From JAICMB01 sp035295125 (GTDB lineage Bacteria > Acidobacteriota > Terriglobia > Bryobacterales > Bryobacteraceae): a DNA stretch of 64,000 bases. The notes beneath the pieces were generated by a model, which searched no databases, was not told the origin of the DNA, and saw only the letters and a list, made by a program, of their open reading frames with translations. The stretch spans positions 1 through 64,000 of the forward strand of contig DATGJP010000042.1 in the NCBI GenBank assembly GCA_035295125.1. Direction: 5' to 3'. This document shows, one piece after another, positions 26,687-35,970 of this stretch. Both the position numbers and the translations under genes were made by a program. The stretch's first letter is position 1, and every line of letters begins with the position of its first letter.

Positions 26687-29600
26687 TTAAGGAATTGTGA
26701 TTCCCAGGGCGGACTTAACCGTCAAGGAGACACTGACGCGTTGCGGACTGTTTTTCGCGCCGGGCAAGGTCACGATCAGAGTCGCGTTATGTGTGCCGAC
26801 GCTCAAGCCCCGATAAGGCCGGATGCTCACCTTCAACCCGCCGTCGGATGTCTCGGCTCGAGCCCAGGTCGCCTCGCCGGGGTCTTCCCAACGTGTCTGA
26901 ATGGACGGCAATTGTCCCGACGGGACGGAAATCTGCTTGGGAGCCGGTACCTCGCGTCCGTCCTGATACGCGAATTGCAGAGCCGTCGGCTCGAGGTGCA
27001 GTTCGCTGGCTGCGCCGACCGTGAGACGGACGGCCACCGTCGAATTCGAAAGGGCGAATTTGTGGGCGTCGGATGGCACGATCTCAATTCGCGCTTCGGA
27101 GGAACCCGACTTCAGACCGCTGGGATCAGCCTTGATCTGAAGCTTCTCCAAACGCTGCCCCGTGGCGGGGCTGACGGTCAGCCAGGGAGCGCTCGAACGG
27201 GCCTGAAACGGAACGTCTACGCCCCCGAAATCAATGTCGGCACTGGGAGTCGCGGAGGAGCCCTCCTGGTAGGACAAGGTGACTTGCGCGGGAGTCGGCC
27301 GCAGATTCACGGCAGTGGGCGCTGCCGACGGCCGGAATGCAAAATAACCGCCCGCGATAAGAATCAGTGCACCGGCGGCAAGCACGGCCGGTTTGCGATA
27401 GATGGGTTGCGAAGGCGCGGGTTGCGGCTCAGTTTTGACCGTCGACGGAGCGGTTGCTGGCGGCGGAGCAACTGCCAACGACTCCCGGGTAGTGGGTTTG
27501 AGGATGGCAGTGGCGCCAAGCTGCTCGGCGGCCTTGCGTTCTGCCTCGAGACGAGCTGCCTCGCGAGCCTCCGCCTCCTGGCGCTCCCGGGCCTCAGCGG
27601 CCTTGCGCTCCGCTTCCAGGCGAGTTCGTTCGCGGGCCTCAGCTTCTTTGCGCTGCTTATCCTGGCGTTCACGTTCGCGAGCTTCGGTGGCCTTGCGCTC
27701 CTTCTCCTGGCGCTCTTTTTCGCGGGCTTCGGCTGCCTTGCGCTCCGCGTCCAGTCGAGCCTTTTCGCGAGCCTCGGCTGCCTTGCGCTCCGCGTCTAGT
27801 CGAGCCTTCTCGCGAGCCTCGGCGTCCTTTCGTTCCTTCTCCTGCCGCTCCCGTTCCCGAGCTTCGGCCGCCTTGCGCTCCGCGTCCAGGCGAGCTTTCT
27901 CGCGAGCTTCCGCTTCCTGCCGTCCGCGCTCCTCCGCGGCTTTGCGTTCGGTTTCGAGCCGGGCTTTCTCGCGGGCCTCAGCTTCCTGCCGTGCGCGCTC
28001 CTCAGCGGCTTTGCGTTCCGCCTCGAGCCGGGCTTTCTCGCGGGCCTCGGCTTCCTGCCGTGCGCGCTCCTCAGCGGCTTTGCGTTCCGCATCGAGTCGG
28101 GCTTTCTCGCGAGCTTCGGCATCCTGCCGTGCGCGCTCCTCAGCCGCTTTGCGTTCGGTTTCGAGTCGGGCTTTCTCGCGAGCCTCGGCTTCCTGCCTCC
28201 CGCGCTCCTCCGCGGCTTTACGTTCGGCTTCGAGCCGGGCTTTCTCGCGGGCCTCGGCTTCCTGGCGTCCACGTTCCTCTGCGGCTTTACGTTCGGTTTC
28301 GAGCCGAGCCTTCTCGCGAGCCTCGGCTTCCTGCCGTGCGCGCTCCTCCGCGGCTTTACGTTCGGCTTCGAGCCGGGCTTTCTCGCGAGCTTCTGCTTCC
28401 TGCCGTCCGCGCTCTTCCGCGGCTTTGCGTTCTGCTTCGACCCGAGCCTTCTCGCGGGCCTCGGCTTCCTGCCGTGCGCGAGCTTCGGCCGCTTTGCGTT
28501 CCGCCTCCTGCCGCTCCCGAGCCTCCGCTGCTTTGCGTTCCGCCTCGATCCGAGCCTTCTCGCGAGCCTCTGCTTCCTGCCGTTCCCGCTCCTGGCGCTC
28601 CCTTTCGCGCGCCTCTGCTTCAGCCTTTGTGCGCTTCTTGGCAATCGACCGCAGTAACTGTTCAGCCCGCTGGTCCGGAATGGGGATCTGCGTTGCCGCC
28701 CCCAGGACGTGTTCCGCTTCCGCGAACTTGCCGCGGTCACTCAACTCCTGCGCTTTTTGCAACGCTCCCAAATACGACTGACGGCGGTCCTGTTCGACGT
28801 TGAGGGCTTGCCAGACCGCGTCCGAGCCGAAGCGTTTTTTGGCCGCGGAAATTTGCCGCTTGGCATCTTCGAGGTCGTCACGAGAGAAGCTCTGCCGAAC
28901 GGAATTCTCGAACGCGCCGCGAGCCTCTTCGAACTCGCATTTCGCAATGTCGGCTCGCAGCCGTTCCAGCCGCGGGTCCGGCCCGAATTCCTGAAGCGCA
29001 TCCTTCAGGAGAGAGGCTGCCTTGCCCAGGTCCCTTTTGACAACGGCTCTCTCAATGGCATTGGCAGCGCCCGCAAGCCGCTCTTCGCGCGCGATACGGT
29101 CCAGCTCCTGTCGAATCTCCTGGGAGGCAGCCAGCAATTCCGCTCGCTGAGGATACCTCGCAATGCCGCGTTCCACCTCTGCGAGCGCCTTGCGCCACTG
29201 TCCAGACGCGCGAAGTGACTCGGAGCGGGCCAGGATGTCGGAAACGAACACCTGTTCGCGACGTTTCTCGGCGAGTGCTTCTGCGGTGGCCAGGGCTCGC
29301 TGCAGATCGGGCTCGCGTCCTAGCTTCGCAATCGCCTCGCGGAGCATGTTGACCGCCTGCTCGGGGTCGGTTTCCGCCAGTGCCGCGGCTTGCTTCAGGG
29401 TGCCCGCAATGGCGGCCTGTCGCTGCCGCTCCCGTACGGCGGCCTCGATCTCCCTGGTCAGCTCTGGAAACCCGGGATGGTCGGCAAATCGCCGTTGGGC
29501 GTCGCGCGCCCGTTCCAAGGCTTCTTCGAGCCTTCCTTCCCGGCGCGCATGCTCAATCGCCTCGGCGGTCCGCGTAATCGCCTCCGCACGCTCTCGGGCC

Positions 29601-31411
29601 GCCTGGACCTTAGCGAGTGCTTCGCTGACCAACTGAAGCTTCTTGTCGCCCGGATAGCGGGCGAGCAGCGGTTCGAGTTTACCTCGCGCTTCCGCGAACC
29701 GGTCTTGCCGCGCGAGATCGCGTACCTCCTGTTCGGCCACGGCGATCTCGGTTTCGCGGCGCTGCCGCGCCAGCTCTTCAGCAAAATCGTTCGCTCGCCG
29801 GACCGCCTCCGGCCACTCACTGAAGTCCGCAAAAAGCCGGTCAATCCCATGGCGCGCGTCGTCCAGCCTCCCCGACCGGAGCGCTGTTCGTACCGCGGCC
29901 GTGGTTTCTTCGTACCGGCGCTGCCGTCCGACCCGTTCAGCTTCCGCCTGCAGGTCGAGAACCTGCCGCCGTGCCTCTACGATCTCGGTAAGGTGGGCAT
30001 ATTCCTGGCCGACGGCGTTCAGCACGTCCAGCGCAACAGTGAAATTGCCGGCAGCGGCATGCTGAGCGGCCGACTGCACCGCCTCCTGCACCCGCCGTTC
30101 GCGCTCGCGTTTGGCGACGTCGTCGCGCAGGCGACGTGAGAAATATTGGATGTCGCTGTTGTTCGGGTCCAGCTCGAGCGCATTCGCAATATTGGCGGAA
30201 GCCGACGTCAGGTTTCCCTGTTGGGCATCCCGTCGAGCGTCGGCAAACAGGCGCGCCGCGCGCTGGTTCTTCTCCTGTTCGCCCTTGGCCCGCTCCAAGC
30301 GCCCGCGAACCTCATCGCTTGGCTCCAGCCGCAGGGCGTTCTCGCAGATCTGAATCGCATCCGCCCATCGCTTTTCTGCGACCGCGGTGTCCGCTTCCCG
30401 CAGCAGTGACGTTACCTTCGTGCGGATCGCCTGGCGATTGACATCCTGCTGCAGCTTGTCGCGAACCTGACGCGCCTCCCGGCTCATGGGGTCGAGCCGC
30501 AGGGCCTCTCGCACCCTTTCAAGCGCGGTATCGAAAGTTTTCGCCTGGACGAGCTCCTGGACTTCCTCCAGGATGCGGGCCGCTTCTTCCTGCCGAAGCT
30601 CGAATAGAATCGGTTCCAGGTCGAGCAGCGTGTCTCGCAGGCTGTGATAACGCAGTTCGCGATCCTTGGCCAGCAGTTGATGAATGATGTACGACAGCGA
30701 CTCGGGGCACTCCGGCACCAGTTCGCGCACCGGGCGCGGGTCCATGGCTGTAATGCGGTACATCACAGCGCCAGGGTCGTCGGCGTGAAATGGATGCAAC
30801 CCGGCGATCAGTTCGTAGAAAACGTCGCCGTAAGCGAAAATATCGACCAATTGATCGGCGTCCAGCCCGAGCTTGAACTGTTCCGGGGCCATGTACGAAA
30901 TGGTCCCCAGAAGGAACCCCTTCTGCGTTCGCCTCGTCGAGTTGCGGCTGGTGACACGTGCGATGCCGAAATCCATGATCTTGACCGTGCCATCCGGCAG
31001 GACCATGATGTTGGCGGGCTTAATGTCGCGGTGGATGACGTTGTTGTCGTGGGCGTAGGAGAGCCCTTCAGCGACCTGGTACATGATCTGAACCTTCTCG
31101 CGCAGGGGCAGCGGTTTGCTGCCATGCATTTTCTGGTTCAGATCCTCGCCCTGGAGCAGTTCCATGACCAGGTAGGGCACGCCATCCTGCTCGCCATATG
31201 CGTGCACGGTGACGATATTCTTGTGGTTCAGCTTGGCTGTGGTGCCGGCCTCGCTCCGAAACCTGCCTAGCAGGTCGGGATCTCCCTCGCTGGTCAAGAC
31301 CTTGATTGCAACGTCATGATCGAGGCTGGGATCGTACGCCCGGTACACGCGGCCCATGCCGCCGCGCCCGAGTTCCTCCTTCAGCTCGTACTTGTCGATA
31401 CGCCCGATCAT
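26687..31411 (-). CDS. Giant membrane-spanning Ser/Thr kinase with E/R/K helix rod and extracytoplasmic beta domains
   Basis: 1574 residues from the ATG at 31411 (a TTG five codons upstream is an alternative). The kinase domain (about 5-270) is complete: LGRGGMGRVYRAYD, VAIKVL, VIHRDIKPANIMV, IMDFGIAR, GTISYMAPEQF. Residues 280-930 are helical, with TPR-like segments. About 940-1295 is a long E/R/K/A-rich tract with a 23-residue tandem unit (EKARLEAERKAAEER plus RQEAEAR) repeated about nine times. One membrane helix (VLAAGALILIAGGYFAF) follows, then about 200 residues of BACON/Ig-like beta domains outside the membrane. A PP2C phosphatase gene lies about 3.4 kb upstream. Confidence 0.92.
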   Translation of the reverse strand: MIGRIDKYELKEELGRGGMGRVYRAYDPSLDHDVAIKVLTSEGDPDLLGRFRSEAGTTAKLNHKNIVTVHAYGEQDGVPYLVMELLQGEDLNQKMHGSKPLPLREKVQIMYQVAEGLSYAHDNNVIHRDIKPANIMVLPDGTVKIMDFGIARVTSRNSTRRTQKGFLLGTISYMAPEQFKLGLDADQLVDIFAYGDVFYELIAGLHPFHADDPGAVMYRITAMDPRPVRELVPECPESLSYIIHQLLAKDRELRYHSLRDTLLDLEPILFELRQEEAARILEEVQELVQAKTFDTALERVREALRLDPMSREARQVRDKLQQDVNRQAIRTKVTSLLREADTAVAEKRWADAIQICENALRLEPSDEVRGRLERAKGEQEKNQRAARLFADARRDAQQGNLTSASANIANALELDPNNSDIQYFSRRLRDDVAKRERERRVQEAVQSAAQHAAAGNFTVALDVLNAVGQEYAHLTEIVEARRQVLDLQAEAERVGRQRRYEETTAAVRTALRSGRLDDARHGIDRLFADFSEWPEAVRRANDFAEELARQRRETEIAVAEQEVRDLARQDRFAEARGKLEPLLARYPGDKKLQLVSEALAKVQAARERAEAITRTAEAIEHARREGRLEEALERARDAQRRFADHPGFPELTREIEAAVRERQRQAAIAGTLKQAAALAETDPEQAVNMLREAIAKLGREPDLQRALATAEALAEKRREQVFVSDILARSESLRASGQWRKALAEVERGIARYPQRAELLAASQEIRQELDRIAREERLAGAANAIERAVVKRDLGKAASLLKDALQEFGPDPRLERLRADIAKCEFEEARGAFENSVRQSFSRDDLEDAKRQISAAKKRFGSDAVWQALNVEQDRRQSYLGALQKAQELSDRGKFAEAEHVLGAATQIPIPDQRAEQLLRSIAKKRTKAEAEARERERQERERQEAEAREKARIEAERKAAEARERQEAERKAAEARARQEAEAREKARVEAERKAAEERGRQEAEAREKARLEAERKAAEERARQEAEAREKARLETERKAAEERGRQEAEAREKARLEAERKAAEERGRQEAEAREKARLETERKAAEERARQDAEAREKARLDAERKAAEERARQEAEAREKARLEAERKAAEERARQEAEAREKARLETERKAAEERGRQEAEAREKARLDAERKAAEARERERQEKERKDAEAREKARLDAERKAAEAREKARLDAERKAAEAREKERQEKERKATEARERERQDKQRKEAEARERTRLEAERKAAEARERQEAEAREAARLEAERKAAEQLGATAILKPTTRESLAVAPPPATAPSTVKTEPQPAPSQPIYRKPAVLAAGALILIAGGYFAFRPSAAPTAVNLRPTPAQVTLSYQEGSSATPSADIDFGGVDVPFQARSSAPWLTVSPATGQRLEKLQIKADPSGLKSGSSEARIEIVPSDAHKFALSNSTVAVRLTVGAASELHLEPTALQFAYQDGREVPAPKQISVPSGQLPSIQTRWEDPGEATWARAETSDGGLKVSIRPYRGLSVGTHNATLIVTLPGAKNSPQRVSVSLTVKSALGITIP
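27860..28490. repeat. 69-bp tandem repeat inside the kinase gene
   Basis: About nine imperfect copies of a 69-bp unit coding for a 23-residue E/R/K/A helix segment. Copies differ mostly at synonymous and conservative positions (Ala/Gly, Glu/Asp, Ala/Thr). The tract produces long open frames on the opposite strand that are not genes. Copy-number change by slippage or recombination is expected. Confidence 0.85.
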
Positions 31412-31418
31412 TGCGAAG

Positions 31419-31434
31419 AGACGCAATCGCGTCT
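31419..31434. promoter_or_regulatory. Short hairpin at the kinase translation start
   Basis: A perfect 6-bp stem, AGACGC and GCGTCT, around a 4-nt loop, ending 8 nt upstream of the kinase ATG on the minus strand and overlapping its TTG alternative. No clear ribosome-binding site is visible nearby. It might limit translation or bind a regulator; this is inference only. Confidence 0.3.
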
Positions 31435-31506
31435 AAGGAAGGCCACGTAAAGCATATCGCGCCCGGTTCCTGTTGTCAAAGAACGGTTTAGCGCGATTTG
31501 AAGGTG

Positions 31507-31534
31507 TTACAAGGCGGTCACGCCATGCTATAAT
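31507..31534 (+). promoter_or_regulatory. Putative promoter of the Oar-like receptor gene
   Basis: TTACAA, a 16-nt spacer and a perfect TATAAT (31529-31534). Transcription would start near 31541, giving a leader of about 54 nt before the chosen ATG at 31595. The kinase gene diverges, so the region 31412-31594 holds both promoters. Confidence 0.5.
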
Positions 31535-31594
31535 CCGAAGCGCCATTTTAGAAACACCGTGGGGGTGATTCTCTTCAAGAGGAGTGCGCATAAA

Positions 31595-34500
31595 ATGCTT
31601 TTCGACCGTGTTCGTTTGAGCTTGCTGCTGGGAATGGTGGTTCTCGCAGCGCCCGCCCTGTGGGGGCAGTCGACGGGACGCCTTTCGGGAACCGTACAGG
31701 ATCCATCGGGTGCCGCTGTACCCGAAGCCATTGTCAGCCTATACCGTCCGGGAATGACCGATCCCGCAAACCAAACCAGAACTACCAGCGCCGGGCTCTT
31801 TGAGTTCGACTCCCTCTCACCCGAGTCTTACCGGGTCACCATCGAGAAGTCCGGTTTCGCATTGTACGAAGCGAAGGACGTCCGGGTTTCGCCGGGCGTA
31901 CAAACGGAATTGAACGGCATAACATTGCCCCTGGGACAGCAGCCGACGGTGGTGAACGCCAATGAAAATCAGCCCAGCGTTCAAATCGCGAGCGCCGAAG
32001 TGTCGGCAACCATTACGAAAGAACAACTCGATGAGCTGCCGCTGCTCAATCGAAATCCGCTGAACCTGATCCGCACACAGGCGGGAGTTGCCAACTATCC
32101 GTTCACAACCATTGACGGACTTCGTACCAGTTACAGCAATGTATCTTTGGACGGCATCAACGTTCAGGACAACACGGTCCGGTACAACGGGCTGGATTTT
32201 GTTCCCAATAACCTGACCATTGGCGAGGTGCGTCAGTTCACCCTGGTGACGTCGAACCAGGGCGCACTGTATGGCAATGGGGCGACCCAGGCTGCTTTTG
32301 TGTCGCCGTCCGGAACCAACGAGCTGCATGGCGACGTGTTCTATCTGAACAGTAATAATGTGATGAACGCCGGCAATTGGCTTGAGAATCACATTGGATT
32401 AAATAGCGCTATAAAAAGCAACCAGGGTGGATTTACCATCGGTGGCCCACTGGTTCACAACAAGCTATTTGGATACGCCCAATACGAGCTGTTTCGCCAG
32501 CGCAACAGCATAGGTCAGGAATTGCTTACTCTCGATCGGCAAAATGTGGATTTTGTCCATGCGCTACAGGCTGTCGGGACCGTCAACCCCGCCATTGCGT
32601 CGATTCTGGCGGCGTTTCCCCAAGCCAACCTGCCCAATGCGGTGTATGCGTTTCAGGAACGGAGGACCGCGGATCTCGACAACGCATCGGCGCGGCTCGA
32701 TTACATCCCGTCCCAGCGCAACACCTTCGCGGTTTCGTATCTCTGGAGCCGCGTAAATGTCGACGAAGGATGGGTCTACAGCCCGAACGCCGCATACCTG
32801 CAGCGGGGCCGGGCAGGCTTATTCTCGGCTTCGTGGCGTTTCAATCCCACCGCGCAACTGACCAACGAAGTGCGCTTTGGGGCGAACATCAATCCGATTG
32901 CGTTTGAGACTCCTTACCAACCCAGCTCTTACATAGAATTTGCCGGGCCGAGTTCGAATCTCAATCCGTATCTCAATCCCAATCAGTATAACCAGGGCCG
33001 GCGGCTTCACACCTACGATATCCAGGACAATGCCAGTTACATTATCGGCCGGCACAATCTCCAATTCGGCGTCCAGATGCAGCTAATCCGGATTCCGGAA
33101 TATCTGGACAACGGCGCGGTTCCGGTGGTTGCGGTTGGGAATATTAACGTCAACACGTTCGAGGCGTATTACGAATCGATTTTGAGAGGCTACGCGGCGA
33201 GCGCTTCGCAGACTTTTCATCCCTCGTTCGGTGTCGGAGGGTTGGTAGCGGCTCCTTACACATCCGACCTTGGACTGGATAACTATGCTCCCTACTTCCA
33301 GGACAACTGGAGAATCACTCCGCGTCTTTCCCTGACTGTAGGGGTTCGTTACGAGCACTTCACGCCTGTTACCGATAGTAAGGACTCTCTCTTTGTTCCC
33401 AACCTCGTGAACGAAAATGTGCTCCAGACTGTTGAATACCCGAATTGGCTGTACAAACAGACCGGCAGCGGCCTTTACAACTCTCGCTTTAACACCCTCG
33501 CTCCCAGCATCGGCATCGCCTGGGATCCGTTCGGTAAAGGGCGCACTGCTTTTCGCGGCGCCTACGGTATCAGCTACGTCAATGACGACATTTTGGAGGC
33601 GGTCCGTTATCCCCTCAGCATTAACGCGCAAAACCTGGGGTTCCAGTTCCAGTCGTTCAACAACGTGTTCTTGCCCAACGTCCCGGCTTTGACTCCCCCC
33701 ACCCTGGCGCCGGCGATTCCCAAAGGCGATGAGCTTTTCCTGATCGATCCTAATCTCCGTTCTCCGTATGTCCAACAATGGAACCTTGGCATTCAGCAGG
33801 AATTCGCGGGTTTCCTGATCGACGCGCGCTATGTCGGTAATCATGCGGTGCGAATGGTGCGGCTCCAGGAATTGCAGCCTGGCAATAAAGGTTTCTATGA
33901 GCCCGTCTTTGGGCAACCGGCCAATGGATCACCCGTCGTGTTGTCGAACTCCGGATTCTACAATCCGAATGTAAATACGGTCAACACGGCATTCTACCTG
34001 TCAAATTCCAGCAGTTCCGCCTACAATGCGTTCCAGATTGACGTGACCCGACGGCTCACCACCAATTTCCAGTTCCAGGCAAACTATACGTTCGCAAAGT
34101 CGCTCACCGATAGCGGGAACTTCACGTCGCTGGCAGGAACTCTGCCGGTCAATGGCGTGCTCTCGTACACCGATCCCTACCGAAACCCCTTAAATACCGG
34201 TTTGGATCGGGGCCCATCGCTGTTCGACGTTCGCAACGCGTTTCGCGCGAATGTGATCTATGAGCTGCCTTTCGGCAAGCACAGCACGAACCATTTCGTA
34301 AGTACGGCGATCAAAGGCTGGACGCTGAGTACCATCGTGATCGCGCAGTCCGGCACGCCATTCTCCATCGACTATCTGCAGGCTCTCTGCAGTGGTTGCG
34401 CCGGTACGGATACGCCCATCTCGCTGTTGTCCGGTAGCGCCTTGAATAAAGTGATCTCGTTCCAGCAGACTGGAAATGGACCGAACATCATCGCTGGTTC

Positions 34501-34834
34501 TGCCAGGAATCTCGATCAGAGCAGCCCTTACTTCGGAACCGGGATCGGGAACTTCCCGGGCCAGGCATTCTTTGTCCCAACCTCCGGTCCGGGGACGATA
34601 CAGCCCAGAATGTTCCGTAACCCCTGGATCTCGGATTGGGACGTGGCGGTCCGCAAACGCTTCAATTTCACGGAACGGCAGAACCTGGAACTGAGCGTCG
34701 TCGCGGTGAACGTACTGAACCATCCGTGGTTCATCTTCGCCAACCAATACATCAATTCGTCCTCGTTCGGGACGAACCTGGCGACGACGTCCCTGCCGCG
34801 GACTATCCAGCTTTCCGCGTATTACCGCTTCTAG
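31595..34834 (+). CDS. Oar-like TonB-dependent outer-membrane receptor with N-terminal carboxypeptidase-regulatory domain
   Basis: 1079 residues from the ATG at 31595, preceded by AGAGGAG about 11 nt upstream; the longer GTG frame lacks one and would displace the signal peptide. Signal peptide LSLLLGMVVLAAPALWGQ. A carboxypeptidase-regulatory-like domain follows (SGTVQDPSGAAVPEAIVSLY), then a large beta-barrel rich in NxxF/Y strands. The last residues LSAYYRF end in Phe, as expected for BAM-inserted barrels. This receptor family is strongly expanded in Acidobacteriota and its substrates are usually unknown. Confidence 0.9.
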   Translation: MLFDRVRLSLLLGMVVLAAPALWGQSTGRLSGTVQDPSGAAVPEAIVSLYRPGMTDPANQTRTTSAGLFEFDSLSPESYRVTIEKSGFALYEAKDVRVSPGVQTELNGITLPLGQQPTVVNANENQPSVQIASAEVSATITKEQLDELPLLNRNPLNLIRTQAGVANYPFTTIDGLRTSYSNVSLDGINVQDNTVRYNGLDFVPNNLTIGEVRQFTLVTSNQGALYGNGATQAAFVSPSGTNELHGDVFYLNSNNVMNAGNWLENHIGLNSAIKSNQGGFTIGGPLVHNKLFGYAQYELFRQRNSIGQELLTLDRQNVDFVHALQAVGTVNPAIASILAAFPQANLPNAVYAFQERRTADLDNASARLDYIPSQRNTFAVSYLWSRVNVDEGWVYSPNAAYLQRGRAGLFSASWRFNPTAQLTNEVRFGANINPIAFETPYQPSSYIEFAGPSSNLNPYLNPNQYNQGRRLHTYDIQDNASYIIGRHNLQFGVQMQLIRIPEYLDNGAVPVVAVGNINVNTFEAYYESILRGYAASASQTFHPSFGVGGLVAAPYTSDLGLDNYAPYFQDNWRITPRLSLTVGVRYEHFTPVTDSKDSLFVPNLVNENVLQTVEYPNWLYKQTGSGLYNSRFNTLAPSIGIAWDPFGKGRTAFRGAYGISYVNDDILEAVRYPLSINAQNLGFQFQSFNNVFLPNVPALTPPTLAPAIPKGDELFLIDPNLRSPYVQQWNLGIQQEFAGFLIDARYVGNHAVRMVRLQELQPGNKGFYEPVFGQPANGSPVVLSNSGFYNPNVNTVNTAFYLSNSSSSAYNAFQIDVTRRLTTNFQFQANYTFAKSLTDSGNFTSLAGTLPVNGVLSYTDPYRNPLNTGLDRGPSLFDVRNAFRANVIYELPFGKHSTNHFVSTAIKGWTLSTIVIAQSGTPFSIDYLQALCSGCAGTDTPISLLSGSALNKVISFQQTGNGPNIIAGSARNLDQSSPYFGTGIGNFPGQAFFVPTSGPGTIQPRMFRNPWISDWDVAVRKRFNFTERQNLELSVVAVNVLNHPWFIFANQYINSSSFGTNLATTSLPRTIQLSAYYRF

Positions 34835-34837
34835 GGA

Positions 34838-35602
34838 ATGAGTATCGAGAGCTACGGGCTAACACATCCCGGCAAAGTCCGGAGCGAGAACCAGGACCGT
34901 ATCCTGGTCGCTCCCGAAATGGGATGTTTCGCGATCTGTGATGGAATGGGGGGCCAGCGCTGCGGCGAAGTGGCCGCCGAGATGGCCGTGGAGGTACTGC
35001 AGCATTACATCGATTGCTCGCGGAACCCCGCGGATGTGACGTGGCCCTTTGGCTACAATATCGAGCTGTCGTTAGACAGCAATCGTCTGCTGACCAGTAT
35101 CCGCCTGGCGAACCGCCAGGTGGCGCGGCGGGCCGAGCAGGACATGAAGTGTACGGGAATGGGAACCACCGTCGTGGCGCTCCTGCATCGCGATGGGCGG
35201 GTGGCGCTGGCAAACGTAGGCGACAGCAGGATCTATCGCCTGCGCGATGGCGGACTGGAACAACTGAGCACGGACGACACAATGCTCGGCTTGTTGTTAA
35301 GCCAGGGCGTTGTCAAAGCGGCGGATGCCGCAACTCATCCCATGCGCGGCATCCTGACGCAAGCAATCGGCTCGCAGGCCGACATGAAGGTTCACTTGCG
35401 CGATGAAGAACTGCTGCCAGGTGATTTGCTGGTCCTCTGCAGCGACGGATTGCACGGCCTCGTTAATGATGCCGCCCTCACCGCAACGTTAGCAAGTGGG
35501 TCGTCGCTCGAGGCCCGTGCACAGGACATGCTGCAGCAAGCCCTTGACGCGGGCGGCGCCGATAACGTCTCGATTGTTCTCTTACAGCAAGCACAATCGT
35601 AG
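34838..35602 (+). CDS. PP2C-type Ser/Thr protein phosphatase
   Basis: 254 residues. Metal-binding motifs of the bacterial PppA/Stp class are visible: VRSENQDR, AICDGMGGQRCGEVAAEMAV, LANVGDSRIYRL, LTQAIGSQ, LLVLCSDGLHG and GADNVSIVLL. It starts 3 nt after the receptor stop, so the two are probably co-transcribed, and lies near the giant kinase, which it may counteract. The ribosome-binding site is weak. Confidence 0.92.
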   Translation: MSIESYGLTHPGKVRSENQDRILVAPEMGCFAICDGMGGQRCGEVAAEMAVEVLQHYIDCSRNPADVTWPFGYNIELSLDSNRLLTSIRLANRQVARRAEQDMKCTGMGTTVVALLHRDGRVALANVGDSRIYRLRDGGLEQLSTDDTMLGLLLSQGVVKAADAATHPMRGILTQAIGSQADMKVHLRDEELLPGDLLVLCSDGLHGLVNDAALTATLASGSSLEARAQDMLQQALDAGGADNVSIVLLQQAQS

Positions 35603-35970
35603 CGGCCTGGGCCGGGATGTGGACCAGTTTCGCCAGTATTACCGAACCTGAGAATCTTTGCGCCGCGGGACAATTTATAGTGCCTGTTCGTGGACAATTA
35701 GCACCGAGCATGCGGAGGCTCCGGCTCGTCGCCGTAGGAGGCTGAATGCCTTCCCCACCTTGGTCGCAACCTGTTGAGCCAGAAAGGTGGCGTCGGCGGT
35801 TTCGCCTGCGCATGACTGCCAGGACCTCCTACTGGATGTCGGATCGAGGCTTCAACGACACGGTACTAAAAAGGAGAACGCCTCTCAAATCCCTACATCG
35901 TTTGCGCCAAAGGCGCGCTGTGTTCATCCACGTTGGGCCGAAGATCCATAGCGACAAGTTTCAAACCTGC
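35603..35970. other. 368-nt gene-free region with several inverted repeats
   Basis: This lies between the convergent PP2C and BNR genes. It holds an outer inverted repeat GTAGGAGG (35734-35741) and CCTCCTAC (35825-35832), a class-A hairpin with two mismatches (35790-35811), and a small perfect hairpin GCGCC-AAA-GGCGC (35904-35916). An open frame on the + strand that runs into the BNR gene shows no protein-like features. Confidence 0.55.

Noticed and set aside
27402..28781. A 459-residue Arg/Ser/Ala-rich frame opposite the kinase repeat
   Set aside because: It results from the 69-bp tandem repeat being read on the other strand.
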